A DNA stretch of 39,343 nt from an uncultured Thermomicrobiales bacterium (lineage in GTDB: Bacteria; Chloroflexota; Chloroflexia; Thermomicrobiales; CADCWN01), in the NCBI GenBank assembly GCA_902806415.1, contig CADCWN010000341.1, forward strand, positions 1 through 39,343, written 5' to 3'. How positions within the stretch are numbered: the stretch's first letter is position 1; every line of letters begins with the position of its first letter. Below, one piece after another: positions 1 to 8,884 of the stretch. The position numbers and the translations under genes were made by a program. Under the pieces are notes generated by a model. The model did not search any database. It was not told the DNA's origin and saw nothing but the letters and a program-made list of their open reading frames with translations.

Positions 1-20
1 CCTAAACCGAAGCGCAGGTG
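1..20. repeat. left terminal inverted repeat of IS630-type transposon
   Basis: Matches the reverse complement of 3904-3923 at 19 of 20 positions. It overlaps the last codons and TAG stop of the transposase. Confidence 0.75.
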
Positions 21-1144
21 AGAACTACATGGTCGGTCTCCTGCTGCGGCGCTGGTGCTGGCCCAGCGATGCCCTCGGCCAGCGCTTGCAACTTGCGGCG
101 ACAGCGGGATTGGACCTCGGCGGTGCGGTCCGACAACCCGGCGAAGAAGTGCGTCATCTCCTCCTGGACCCTGGCCTTGGTGCCCAGGCAGGTGTTAGCC
201 GTCACCTCCTCGCGGGCCCAAGCCCAGATCGCCTCGTCGGGGTTGAAGTCCGGGCTGTAGGCGGGCAGGTGCAGTACCCGCAGGTCGAGGTCGGGGGTCG
301 CCAGGTAGTCGCGCACCGCGGCGCCGCGGTGCGCCGGTCCGTTGTCCCAGATCACGATCAGCGGCCCAGGGTGGGCGTCGCGCAGCTGCCTGAGGAAGAC
401 GGCGCTGGTTGTGGAGGTGCTGGTCCCGCTCAGCTCCATGTGCTCGACCTCCCCGGTCTCCAGGCAGACCGCCGAGTAGTAGCTGGCCTTTTCTCCCCAG
501 CGCGGGGAGGTGGAGTCGGTCAATGCCGGCTGCCCCTTGAGCACCCACTTCCCGCGCAGATCGCCGTCGGCGCGAAAGTGGGCCTCGTCCGCGAAGAAGA
601 TCTTCACCCCGCCCGCCCGCGCCATCGTAAGCAGTGCCGCGTATTCCTCCACGAACGCGACCCGCTTGGCCTCGTCGGCCTTGAGCAGCCGCTTCTTGGG
701 GTGCTTGTAGACGAAGCCCAGGCGATGCAGATAGCGCAGGCAAGTGCTGTGGCTGAGCCGGATCCCGCAGCGGGCCTCGACAAACTGCCGCACCACCTTC
801 CAGTTCCAATTCGCCAGCGCGACGCCGACCTCGCCCGGCGTGGCTTGCACCGCGACGCTCAGGCCCGCCTGGGCCTCGTCCCCGAGGGCGGGCGGGGAGC
901 CGCCACGCTGGAGGAAGGCGAGGGCGGCCGCACCACCACGGGCGAATGCGGCCAGCCAACTCCCGACCGTATGGGCGTCGCGCTCCAGGAGGTCGGCGAC
1001 CTTGTTGGCCGACCAGCCCTGCGCCAGCAGCCAGAGCGCGTGCCAGCGCTCGCGCTCGCGCGGCGTCGGGGCGCGGTACATCCGCTCGCGGGCATCCCGT
1101 GCCGCCAGGTCCCAGCGCCCGAGCAGGACCGTGATATCTTCCAT
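2..1144 (-). CDS. IS630 family transposase
   Basis: A 380-residue DDE transposase expected to cut and paste the surrounding element at TA sites. The N-terminal third reads as a helix-turn-helix of the IS630 type (WSANKVADLLERDAHTVGSW) with a following winged-helix segment. The catalytic core shows FFADEAHF (first Asp), VIWDNGPAH (second Asp) and LPAYSPDFNPDEAIWAW (final acidic residue), the usual DDE signature of the family. Length is normal to slightly long for IS630. The reading frame is intact and the stop lies in the left terminal repeat, so it may be active. Start taken as the ATG at 1144, which gives a complete N-terminal domain. Confidence 0.93.
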   Translation of the reverse strand: MEDITVLLGRWDLAARDARERMYRAPTPRERERWHALWLLAQGWSANKVADLLERDAHTVGSWLAAFARGGAAALAFLQRGGSPPALGDEAQAGLSVAVQATPGEVGVALANWNWKVVRQFVEARCGIRLSHSTCLRYLHRLGFVYKHPKKRLLKADEAKRVAFVEEYAALLTMARAGGVKIFFADEAHFRADGDLRGKWVLKGQPALTDSTSPRWGEKASYYSAVCLETGEVEHMELSGTSTSTTSAVFLRQLRDAHPGPLIVIWDNGPAHRGAAVRDYLATPDLDLRVLHLPAYSPDFNPDEAIWAWAREEVTANTCLGTKARVQEEMTHFFAGLSDRTAEVQSRCRRKLQALAEGIAGPAPAPQQETDHVVLTCASV

Positions 1145-1240
1145 GCATCCACCCCCTCAAGACCACTCCTCCGGAGAGCATCCCCCGCCAACCAGGCAAC
1201 GCTCAGCCGCGGCTCGCGCGGGTTGCTGCGACGGTGCGGC

Positions 1241-3823
1241 TCAGGGTGGGGCCACGAGCAGGGGCCCGAGGGGCGCTTCGGTGGCCGTCGTGCCGTCGGG
1301 CAGGAGGAGTGGCAGCCGTGACTGTTGGGGGTCGGCCGCGTCATAGAGCGCCACGAGCAGTTGGTACGCGCCGGGCGGCGCATCCGGCGGGATGCGCACG
1401 GCCAGTGGCTGGGCCAGCGCCGCGCCGGGGGGCCAGGCGGTCGTCGGGTAGAGCCCCCGGAAGGGCGGGGCATCGCTCTGGCTCACTAGGCGGCCGTCGG
1501 GGCCGACCAGCTGCACCGTGGCGGTATAGTCGCGCTCCATCCGGCCGCAGACCCGCCACTCCACCAGCAGGCTCACCACCTCCCCGGGGCGGGCGGTGGT
1601 GCCCGCCCCGCTCGCGGCGGTGAGCGACAGCGGGGGCGTGTCCGCCCCGGCGCACTCCGCCGCGCCGACGACGACCGCGGTGGCGAGCGGCGCGGCCAGC
1701 GCGCCGAAGTCGAGCTCGAGCCGGTACTCCCCCGGCACGGCCGGGGCCGCGAGCGCGACCGGCAGCGTGGTGCTCCCCGGCTCGACCACCGGCACGGCGA
1801 CCGGCACCTCCCCCCACTCGGCCACCTCGCCACGCGCGTCGCGCCAGGCGAAGCGCACGCCCGGGGGCACATCGCCCAGCCGCACCACGCTGGTGGGGTT
1901 GTCGTTGCGCGCGACCACGGCCGCGACGACCTGGCCGCCCGCCGCAGCGCGGCGCGGCGTCGCCAGCGCGAACGCGAGGGGGATGCGCTGCCCGGGGTCC
2001 AGCTCGTAGACGATGGCGTCGCCGACCTCGACCAGGCGGGTCAGCTGGGGCAGCCGCTCGGCCTCGGCGAGCGCCCGCCGCCAGTCGTAGGGACCGACCC
2101 GATGGAGGACGACGTAGCGCACGCCGATGTCCTGCAACAGGCCGACATTCGCCGCGCTGACCTCGCTGATGTCCCGGCGCTCCCGCAATGCCTCCGGCCC
2201 GCCGTGGAAGGTGAGCAGGAACTCCAGGTAGCCGGCGGGGTAGTAGCTGGTGTAGCCGGCGACGAGCGGGTGCCAGTGGCGGGTCGAGTGGTACATCTGC
2301 CGGATGGTCCGCGGCTCGTCGAGCAGCAGCCCGTTGGCCGGCAGCTCGAAGACCGCGCCCGACGGCTGGTCGCGCAGCCAGTCGTAGACGGCGACCGTCG
2401 CCGGGTCGCGCGGCACCGGGACGGCGGGCATCTCGCTGCGGAACTCGGCGAGCGCGGCGACACCCAGTAACACGAGGAGGGCCGCGCCGGTCGGCCGCGC
2501 CGCGCCCGCCGGCAGCCGGGGGCGCGCCCACGCCCACAGGGCCGCCGCGCCCAGCCCGGCGAGCAACTGGAGCCCCAGCAGGGCGAGGATCCCGAAGCGG
2601 CCCGGGTCGCGCATCGACGCCATCCCGGGCACGACCGCGTGGAACCAGCGATACGGCAGCGGCATCGTCCGGTCGCCGATCGACACCTGGGGGCCGAGCG
2701 AGAGGATGCCGCCGATCAGGAGGAGCCCCAGCGCGTAGGTGGCCCATCGCGGTCGCCAGAGCAGGGCGAGCGGCGCGCCGAGCGCGGCGAGGCCGAGGGC
2801 GACCGCCCCGGCGAAGAGCGGGCCGGGATACGCCTCGGGCAGGATGCCGCGCCACAGGTGGTTGAAGGGGCCGACCGACAGGTAGGTCGTGGGGGTCGCC
2901 GCGAAGTCCCGGACCGTGGCGAGGTCGCGGGCGAAGCCGTAGCGCCTATTCACCTCGAAGCGCACGACGACCAGCGGGAGGAGCGCCAGCAAGGGCGGGG
3001 CGAGGATACCCCCGAGCGCGGCGACGGTCCGCGGCGACGGCAATTGCCGCCCGCCCCACAACGCCAGCGGGAGCAGGAGCGCCACGGCCCCCAGCGCCAG
3101 CGCCGCCAGGGTGTCGGAGGCGAGGACCTGCACCGTCAGGAAGAACGCGGCCAGCGCGGCGTCGCGCGCCCGCCGCCGCCGGCAATACCTGGTGAGCGCC
3201 CAGAGCGCGAGCGGGAGCCAGCCGTACGACAGGAGGTTCAGGTGGCTGATGTGCCCGTAGCGGTAGGGCGTGTAGGCGGCGAGGATGCCGGCGAGCGCCC
3301 CGGCGCCGAGGTTGCCGCACCACTCTTCGACGAGCAGGGCGACCCCGACCCCGAGCACGACGAACGACGCCAGCAGGAGCAGGTTGTAGGTCAGCACGTC
3401 GTCGCGGGTCGCGAGCAGGAGCGGCCAGCCGAGGAGGGCGGTGCTGAGCTGCGGCTCGGAGAAGACGAAGGTGCGCTCGTAGGGGTGGAGGATGTTGGCG
3501 TCCCAGAGGCGGGCGGGATCGGCGAGGACCTGGTGCTGGAACCAGCGCATGCTCCAGATGTCATAGAGTGGGTCGCCGTGGTCCTGCACCGCGCTGCCAG
3601 CATGCCGGACGAGTGGCCAGGTCATCAGGGCGCTGAGGAGCAGGAAACCGGCGATCAAGACCGCGTAGCGCACCGGCGGCGCTGGTGGCCATGCCGCGCG
3701 GCGCCGACCGGGCGGCGCGCTGCACGATGCTTCCCGTGCCGCCCCGTACCCCGGCGTGGATCCCTCGACCTGGCGCCCCATTGCCGTCACTCGCCTCCGG
3801 GCAGTCATTCGCCCCGGGCGCAA
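1241..3823 (-). CDS. GT-C-like polytopic membrane protein with C-terminal beta domains
   Basis: An 860-residue protein. After a basic N-terminus there are roughly twelve hydrophobic segments up to about residue 480, then a long soluble part to the end. The first loop has HGDPLYDIWSMRW, an acidic loop pattern seen in GT-C fold lipid-linked glycosyltransferases and related YfhO-like proteins. The C-terminal part (about 590-860) looks like two beta-sandwich modules. The function is inferred only: a membrane glycosyltransferase or surface-polymer protein. The longest start is a TTG at 3823 preceded by GCAGG; the ATG at 3808 is an alternative without a clear ribosome site. It lies inside the IS630-type terminal repeats, an unusual cargo for such an element. 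Confidence 0.7.
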   Translation of the reverse strand: MRPGRMTARRRVTAMGRQVEGSTPGYGAAREASCSAPPGRRRAAWPPAPPVRYAVLIAGFLLLSALMTWPLVRHAGSAVQDHGDPLYDIWSMRWFQHQVLADPARLWDANILHPYERTFVFSEPQLSTALLGWPLLLATRDDVLTYNLLLLASFVVLGVGVALLVEEWCGNLGAGALAGILAAYTPYRYGHISHLNLLSYGWLPLALWALTRYCRRRRARDAALAAFFLTVQVLASDTLAALALGAVALLLPLALWGGRQLPSPRTVAALGGILAPPLLALLPLVVVRFEVNRRYGFARDLATVRDFAATPTTYLSVGPFNHLWRGILPEAYPGPLFAGAVALGLAALGAPLALLWRPRWATYALGLLLIGGILSLGPQVSIGDRTMPLPYRWFHAVVPGMASMRDPGRFGILALLGLQLLAGLGAAALWAWARPRLPAGAARPTGAALLVLLGVAALAEFRSEMPAVPVPRDPATVAVYDWLRDQPSGAVFELPANGLLLDEPRTIRQMYHSTRHWHPLVAGYTSYYPAGYLEFLLTFHGGPEALRERRDISEVSAANVGLLQDIGVRYVVLHRVGPYDWRRALAEAERLPQLTRLVEVGDAIVYELDPGQRIPLAFALATPRRAAAGGQVVAAVVARNDNPTSVVRLGDVPPGVRFAWRDARGEVAEWGEVPVAVPVVEPGSTTLPVALAAPAVPGEYRLELDFGALAAPLATAVVVGAAECAGADTPPLSLTAASGAGTTARPGEVVSLLVEWRVCGRMERDYTATVQLVGPDGRLVSQSDAPPFRGLYPTTAWPPGAALAQPLAVRIPPDAPPGAYQLLVALYDAADPQQSRLPLLLPDGTTATEAPLGPLLVAPP

Positions 3824-3903
3824 GTATACCTGCCGCGTGGGGATCCAGCGCGCCAGCGTGCTGGAGGCAGCGCCGGCGCCCCTGGAGGCAAAGGTGCGGC
3901 TTT

Positions 3904-3923
3904 CATCTGCGCTTCGGTTTAGG
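3904..3923. repeat. right terminal inverted repeat of IS630-type transposon
   Basis: Inverted copy of 1-20 with one mismatch, bordered by TA at 3924-3925. It lies about 80 bp upstream of the passenger gene start, so the element also carries that gene's promoter region. Confidence 0.75.
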
Positions 3924-4051
3924 TAAAGCGGCGGGTCCGCATTATCGCTTCAGGTCTGTCTCAGGATGATACAAGGAGATCGCCGATATCCGTGAAACGA
4001 CCGGTTGTTAGTCATGCACCAGTTCCACGGGAAAGCACTACGGACGAGGAG

Positions 4052-4145
4052 GTAGGGGCGTATTGCATACGCCCGCCCACGCCGAGGTTGTCTCCCGTCG
4101 TTTGTCGACGGGCAAGGCGGAAGGGCGTATGCAATACGCCCCTAC
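4052..4145. repeat. palindromic repeat element, family M, copy 1
   Basis: Two perfect 23-bp inverted arms (4052-4074 and 4123-4145) containing GGGGCGTATTGCATACGCC flank a 48-bp core. The same arms occur at 8962, 15543, 16738, 16849 and 17854. This copy lies downstream of lon, in the 440-bp gap after the transposon, which holds no gene I can support. Confidence 0.85.
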
Positions 4146-4223
4146 TGCCGACCACATCGCCCTTCCCCCGACACTTTGGCATCCCCCCACCCCATCCGAC
4201 ACTCCCTCATCTTACAATGCCCC

Positions 4224-4280
4224 CACCCCTCTCCCAGAATTGGGAGAGAGGTCGCCGCCGCAGCGGCGGGGGTGAGGGCC
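4224..4280. repeat. GC-rich short hairpins downstream of lon
   Basis: Two small dyads follow each other: CCTCTCCCA/TGGGAGAGAG with a GAAT loop (about 4228-4251), then GCCGCCGC/GCGGCGG. There is no T tract. A related block occurs at 21917-21977. It could act as a 3' end structure for lon but is more likely another dispersed repeat. Confidence 0.5.
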
Positions 4281-4363
4281 ATCCCACTCCCCCAACACAA
4301 AGGGCGGCGGGGCAGCCTCTCAGCCGCCCCGCCGCCCCGTATCTCGCTACTGCCGACTCACGA

Positions 4364-6892
4364 CTACCGCCCCGCCGCCGCTAGCGGCGTCCGCTCCCGC
4401 TCCGGGTTCAGGCCGCCCGGTGCGCCACCCCGTAGCCGCTCGCCGATCGACGGCAGCGCCGCCGCCAGCACGTCGTCCATCGTCGTCGCCGGGACCCAGG
4501 TGACCTCGCGGCGCATCTCCTCCGGCAGGTCGTCGAGGTCGCCCTCGTTCCGCACCGGGAAGACGATCGTCCGCAGGCCCGCCCGATACGCCGCCAGCGA
4601 CTTGTCCTTCAAGCCGCCGATCGGCAGCACCTGGCCGCGCAGGGTGATCTCGCCGGTCATCGCCACATCCTCGTTGATCGGCGTGCCGGTCAGCAGCGAC
4701 ACCAGCGCCGTCGCCATCGCCACGCCGGCCGAGGGGCCATCCTTCGGCACCGCGCCTGCCGGGACGTGGATGTGGATGTCAGAATCCTTGAGGAACTGCG
4801 GGTCGATCCCCAGCCGCTCCGCGCGCGACCGCACGTAGGAGAGCGCCGCCTGGGTCGATTCCTTCATCACGTCGCCGAGTTGCCCGGTGACGATCAGTTG
4901 GCCCTTCCCCGGCACCTTCGTCGCCTCGATGAAGGTCAGGTCGCCGCCGACCGAGGTCACGACCATCCCGGTCGCCACGCCCGGCACGGAGGTGCGGGTG
5001 GCGATATCCTCGTAGTGGAACCGCCGCCGCCCCAGGTATTCGCGCACGAGTTCCGGCGTCACGGTGCCGGGCGAGCCCTTGCCCGACGCCACCGCCGTCG
5101 CCGCCTTGCGGGCGATCGCGCCGATCTCCCGCTCCAGGCCGCGGACGCCGGCCTCGCGCGTGTAGCCCGAGATGACCTCCGAGATCGCCTCGTCCTGCCA
5201 GGTCAGCTCGTCCGCGGTCAGGCCGTTCGCCTTCAACTGCTTCGGCGCGAGGTACTTCTCGGCGATCTGCCGCTTCTCCTCGTCGGTGTAGCCGGACATC
5301 TGGATGATCTCCATCCGGTCCCGCAGCGGGCCGGGGATCGTGTCCAGTTGGTTCGCCGTGCAGATGAACATCACCTTCGAGACGTCGAACGCCACGTCGA
5401 GGTAGTGATCCCGGAAGGTGTTGTTCTGCTCCGGGTCCAGCAGTTCCAGCAGCGCCGAGGATGGATCGCCGCGCCAGTCGTTGCCCAACTTGTCGACCTC
5501 GTCGAGGACGAAGACCGGGTCGTTGGAGCCCGCGCGCCGCAGCGCCTGGATGATCCGCCCCGGCATCGCGCCGATGTAGGTGCGCCGGTGGCCGCGAATC
5601 TCCGACTCGTCGCGTACGCCGCCGAGCGACATCCGCGTCAGGTGCCGCCCCTGCGCCTTGGCGATCGATTGCGCCAGGCTCGTCTTGCCGACGCCCGGAG
5701 GGCCGACGAAGCAGAGGATCGGCTCGCGGTTCAGCTCCGCCGTATCCGCGCCGCGATCCTTCTTCAGCTTCCGCACCGCCAGGTACTCCAGGATCCGGTC
5801 CTTTGGCTTGTCCAGCCCGAAGTGGTCGTCGTCGAGGATCTGGCGGGTCTTCGCCACGTCGATCTCGCCCTCGGTGCTGACATTCCAGGGCAGCGAGGTC
5901 AGCCAGTCGAGGTAGGTCTTGATCACGCCGTACTCGGCCGCCGCCGGGGGCAGCTTCGCCAGGCGCTCCAGCTCGCGGCGCGCCTCCTTGTCGGCCTCCT
6001 CCGGCAGCTTGGCCTCATCGAGCTTGCGGCGATAGTCGCTGATCTCCGCTTCCTGCTCGTTCGACTCGCCCAATTCCTTCTGGATCGCCTTCATCTGCTC
6101 GCGCAGGAAGTAGTCGCGCTGCGTCTTGGAGACCTCTTCCTGGACGTTCGATTGAATCTTCTTGCCGAGTTCCAGCACTTCCAGCTCGCGGCTCATGTGG
6201 CCGTTGAGCTCTTCGAGCTTCGCCTTGATCCCGTCGATCTCCAGCAGCGCCTGCTTCTGCTCGGGGTCGAGCCGCAGGTTGGAGGCGATGAAGTAGACGA
6301 GGTGCCGCGGCTCCTCGATATTGATCGCCACCGTCAGCAGATCATCCGCCAGGTTCGGCGCGAGGGCCACCATCCGCCCGAAGAGGTCGGTGGTGTTGCG
6401 CATCAGCGCCTGCACCTCGAGGGTGTCCTCGACCGTCTCCGGCACGGCGGTCACGACCGCCTTCAGGAACGGCTCCTCCTGCACGAAGTCGCCGATCTTG
6501 ATCCGCTCCAGACCCTGGAGGACCAGGCGCACCGTGCCATCCGGCACGCGCATCATCTGGTGGATGACGCCCATCGCGCCGTACTCGTGGGTATCGCCGG
6601 GCTTGACGTCGTCGCCCGCCTGGTCGGCGTCCTTCTGCATGACCAGCCCGACCAGCCGGTCGCCCGCCATCACCTCGTCGATCAGCCGCAGGGAGCGCGC
6701 CTGCCCCGCCGCCAGCGGCACCACCGTCTGCGGGAAGACGACCGTGCCGCGCAGCGACAGGATCGGCAGCGTCGCCGGGACCGGCGTCCCGCCCTTCCCG
6801 TCCCGCGCCCGGCCCTGCCCGGACTCGTTCACCACCTCGTTCACCGCCTCGTTCTGCTCGTTCTCGCCTTCGCGCTCGTTCTGGTCTGTCAC
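4364..6892 (-). CDS. lon: Lon endopeptidase (ATP-dependent La)
   Basis: An 842-residue cytoplasmic AAA+ serine protease that degrades misfolded and regulatory proteins. The N-terminal substrate-binding domain spans about 40-235 (PILSLRGTVVFPQ at its start), followed by a helical linker. The ATPase has Walker A GPPGVGKT at 397-404 and Walker B VFVLDEVDK at about 460-468. The protease domain has the catalytic Ser in KDGPSAGV (residue 721) and Lys in GGLKDKSLAA (residue 764). A polar, Glu/Asn-rich N-terminal tail of about 35 residues precedes the domain. The start is a GTG at 6892 with AGGATAGG just upstream. Hsp20 lies directly upstream on the same strand, but a long hairpin separates the two. 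Confidence 0.97.
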   Translation of the reverse strand: MTDQNEREGENEQNEAVNEVVNESGQGRARDGKGGTPVPATLPILSLRGTVVFPQTVVPLAAGQARSLRLIDEVMAGDRLVGLVMQKDADQAGDDVKPGDTHEYGAMGVIHQMMRVPDGTVRLVLQGLERIKIGDFVQEEPFLKAVVTAVPETVEDTLEVQALMRNTTDLFGRMVALAPNLADDLLTVAINIEEPRHLVYFIASNLRLDPEQKQALLEIDGIKAKLEELNGHMSRELEVLELGKKIQSNVQEEVSKTQRDYFLREQMKAIQKELGESNEQEAEISDYRRKLDEAKLPEEADKEARRELERLAKLPPAAAEYGVIKTYLDWLTSLPWNVSTEGEIDVAKTRQILDDDHFGLDKPKDRILEYLAVRKLKKDRGADTAELNREPILCFVGPPGVGKTSLAQSIAKAQGRHLTRMSLGGVRDESEIRGHRRTYIGAMPGRIIQALRRAGSNDPVFVLDEVDKLGNDWRGDPSSALLELLDPEQNNTFRDHYLDVAFDVSKVMFICTANQLDTIPGPLRDRMEIIQMSGYTDEEKRQIAEKYLAPKQLKANGLTADELTWQDEAISEVISGYTREAGVRGLEREIGAIARKAATAVASGKGSPGTVTPELVREYLGRRRFHYEDIATRTSVPGVATGMVVTSVGGDLTFIEATKVPGKGQLIVTGQLGDVMKESTQAALSYVRSRAERLGIDPQFLKDSDIHIHVPAGAVPKDGPSAGVAMATALVSLLTGTPINEDVAMTGEITLRGQVLPIGGLKDKSLAAYRAGLRTIVFPVRNEGDLDDLPEEMRREVTWVPATTMDDVLAAALPSIGERLRGGAPGGLNPERERTPLAAAGR

Positions 6893-6937
6893 CCTATCCT
6901 GCCTGTCCTAGTGCCTATCAACAGCACCGTGTTTATC

Positions 6938-7044
6938 AGTCCGTAGTCCGTGGTCCGTAGTCCGTAGTAATGTCCGCGTGCTGGCACTGTGCTCTAAACA
7001 CTATTGCCCGGCTACTACGAACCACGGACCACGAACTACGGACT
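6938..7044. repeat. heptad-array hairpin H1 between hsp20 and lon
   Basis: Left arm 6938-6969 is a run of GTCCGTA units with one GTCCGTG variant. Right arm 7013-7044 is its reverse complement over 32 bp with three mismatches. The 43-bp loop has no gene. The hsp20 TAG stop lies at the outer edge of the right arm, so the structure would form the start of the hsp20 3' UTR and lie upstream of lon. Possible role: transcript end or stability element. Confidence 0.8.
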
Positions 7045-7498
7045 AATTCGCCGTCCCCACCCGCACCGTGCGCGGGATCACGCGCCGCGCCGGGACTTTC
7101 GGGAGGAGGACCTGGAGGACGCCATTCTCGTAGGAGGCCTCGACCTCCTCGGTCGCGATCGCGAACGGGATGAAGACCTCCGCCGCGAACGGCCCGTAGG
7201 CGATGTCCATCTGGTGATAGACGCGCCGCTCCTCGCTCTCCTCGCGGCGGCGGACGCCGCGGATACGGAGCAGGTGTTCCTCCACCGCCACGTCGAGCGT
7301 CTCCTCGTCGAGGCCCGCCAACTCGGCGCGGACCGTCAGGGCGTCGCTCGTCTCATAGACCTCCAGGTGCGGGCGCCAGCCCCCCGCGACCTGATGGTGC
7401 ATCGTGCGCTGCTGGTTGACGAGCGCCCGGAACAGCCCCTCCATCTCGGACTGAATCTGCTCCGCATTGCGGCTCGGCAACCGTCGGGTCCGGTCCAT
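7043..7498 (-). CDS. Hsp20/alpha-crystallin family small heat shock protein
   Basis: A 151-residue cytoplasmic holdase that binds unfolding proteins without ATP. The alpha-crystallin domain runs from about 43 to 135: it begins WRPHLEVYETSDALTVRAELAGL and ends with the beta-strand block YENGVLQVLLPK. The short basic N-terminus and C-terminal tail are normal for the family. A strong promoter-like sequence lies 110 bp upstream. It neighbours lon, so the pair looks like a proteostasis locus, although the hairpin between them argues against a simple shared transcript. No CIRCE or HrcA-type operator was seen. Confidence 0.95.
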   Translation of the reverse strand: MDRTRRLPSRNAEQIQSEMEGLFRALVNQQRTMHHQVAGGWRPHLEVYETSDALTVRAELAGLDEETLDVAVEEHLLRIRGVRRREESEERRVYHQMDIAYGPFAAEVFIPFAIATEEVEASYENGVLQVLLPKVPARRVIPRTVRVGTAN

Positions 7499-7609
7499 CC
7501 GTCCTCACTCCCCACAATCCGCGGTCCCGCCGCATAGCCGCTCGGCAGACCATCGCGCGTCTGCGACCGTATCGCAAATCTCCCGCCAGTGTAACGAGTC
7601 GATACGCTA

Positions 7610-7638
7610 AGTATATCCCTCTTTACACTTCGCATCAA
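7610..7638 (-). promoter_or_regulatory. sigma70-type promoter for hsp20
   Basis: On the minus strand: -35 TTGATG (7633-7638), a 17-bp spacer and -10 TATACT (7610-7615). It lies in an AT-rich patch that stands out from its surroundings. The predicted start near 7603 would give a leader of about 105 nt before the hsp20 ATG at 7498. Confidence 0.65.
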
Positions 7639-7750
7639 GAGTGTTTTACAATCACGTTGATAGATAACTGATTGCATCACACTCCTGTTGTCGGATACAA
7701 CGTGCGGCAAAGGGGGGATATTCCGGGGGTGACGGGGACGGACCTCCCCC

Positions 7751-8737
7751 CTACGCCCAGGGGTAATAGAGGATCACCACGCAGGCCAGCCCCCAGAGGA
7801 TGATGCAGGTCAGCAGGGGCCGGTCGGACAGCAACACCTGCTCGGGGCTGCCGCCCTCGTTCTTGCGGTAGACGAGGTAGAGGTAACGGAAGAGGCCGTA
7901 GAGGACGAACGGGATCGTCAGCATCATCGCGTGGTTCTGCGGCAGGTTCTCCGCGGAGAAGGTGTAGAGCCCATAGGCCATGATCGTCGCCGCCGTGACG
8001 ATCGCGATCAGCTCCTCCAGCAGCGTCGCCGAGTATTCCTCCAGCACGCGCCGGTGTTGCCCCGCCGTCTCGCTCAGCAGCATGATCTCCGCGCGCCGCT
8101 TGCCGAAGCCGAGGAAGAGCGCCCCCAGCCCGATCAGCACGTAGAGCCACGGCGAGATCGCCACCGCGATCGCCACCGCCCCGGCCACCGCCCGCAGCAC
8201 GAAGCCGGAGGCGATGATGAAAACATCCAGGATCACCTGCTGCTTCAGCCCGAACGAGTAGCCGACATTCACCAGGAGATAGATCACCGCGATCGCCGCC
8301 AGCGCCGGGCGCACCAGGAACGCCCCGCCGATCATCAGCGCTAGCAGGAAGGCGAAGAAGCCCCAGGCCAGCCCGAGCGGCAACTCCCCCGCCGCGATCG
8401 GGCGGAACCGCTTGCGCGGGTGCGCGCGGTCCTGCTCGATGTCGCGAATATCGTTGAGGATATAGACCGCGCCGCTCGCCAGGCAGAAGACCAGGAACGC
8501 CGCGACCGCCTGCCCGATCACCGCGAAGTCGAAGATCGAGATCGGCGCATAGCCCGGCTGCGGTCGCCGCGCGAAGATCAGCGCCCCGAAGACGAGCAGA
8601 TTCTTCGTCAGGCACTGGCGCGGTCGGATCGCCGCCACCAGGGCGGCGGGCAGCGAGCGCCGACGCGGCCCCCCCGGGCCATCGCCCTGTTGCCCCGACT
8701 GCTCCCGCTGTGCGGTCGTGTGAATCGTCGCCATCAT
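7751..8737 (-). CDS. UbiA-type decaprenyl-phosphate phosphoribosyltransferase
   Basis: A 328-residue integral membrane prenyltransferase with about nine hydrophobic segments. The first Asp-rich motif NDIRDIEQDRAHPRKRFRP (from residue 95) and its His-Pro-x-Lys-Arg tail are typical of the DPPR synthase branch (5-phosphoribosyl-1-diphosphate:decaprenyl-phosphate transferase), which makes the lipid-linked pentose donor in mycobacteria. The N-terminus RPRQCLTKNLLVF also fits that branch. A menaquinone or other UbiA role is less likely. Start: ATG at 8737 or the adjacent ATG at 8734, both after a G-rich stretch. No partner oxidoreductase gene (DprE1/2) is visible nearby. Confidence 0.82.
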   Translation of the reverse strand: MMATIHTTAQREQSGQQGDGPGGPRRRSLPAALVAAIRPRQCLTKNLLVFGALIFARRPQPGYAPISIFDFAVIGQAVAAFLVFCLASGAVYILNDIRDIEQDRAHPRKRFRPIAAGELPLGLAWGFFAFLLALMIGGAFLVRPALAAIAVIYLLVNVGYSFGLKQQVILDVFIIASGFVLRAVAGAVAIAVAISPWLYVLIGLGALFLGFGKRRAEIMLLSETAGQHRRVLEEYSATLLEELIAIVTAATIMAYGLYTFSAENLPQNHAMMLTIPFVLYGLFRYLYLVYRKNEGGSPEQVLLSDRPLLTCIILWGLACVVILYYPWA

Positions 8738-8884
8738 CCCCCGGCAGTGCGCGCCCCGTCAGCCAACCACCACGGCGATGAGGGCCGCGCTCGCCCCCGC
8801 CCAATCATCCGCCCTGATCGCGTCCATTGCCATGGTACTGTACTCCCGATTACCCTCGCGACTCAAGGGCAATGGTCGGCGATC

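Larger units (their letters stand above)
1..3923. mobile_element. IS630-type transposon with passenger gene
   Basis: The first 20 bases (CCTAAACCGAAGCGCAGGTG) recur inverted at 3904-3923 with one mismatch. The right copy is followed directly by TA (3924-3925), the target duplication expected for IS630/Tc1-mariner elements. The left flank lies outside the window, so the second TA cannot be checked. Between the ends are an IS630 transposase and a 2.6-kb membrane protein gene, both on the minus strand. No second tip with CGGTTTAGG was found between 1144 and 1241, so the element seems to be about 3.9 kb rather than a plain ~1.2-kb IS. The transposase stop codon lies inside the left terminal repeat. 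Confidence 0.72.

Noticed and set aside
29-1321. Long plus-strand open frame opposite the transposase
   Set aside because: Its residues are the mirror of the IS630 coding strand, rich in Arg/Gly/Val with no domain; the minus-strand DDE protein explains it.
2639-3922. Plus-strand open frame opposite the membrane protein
   Set aside because: Highly charged low-complexity translation (Glu/Arg/Gln) typical of antisense GC-rich frames; no ribosome site or motif.
4766-6946. 726-codon plus-strand frame opposite lon
   Set aside because: Antisense shadow of a strongly conserved gene; His/Arg/Val-rich with no recognisable fold.
8759-8840. Tiny 24-codon frame before the UbiA gene
   Set aside because: MDAIRADDWAGASAAL has no support from conservation or a clear ribosome site; might be a leader peptide but cannot be shown.
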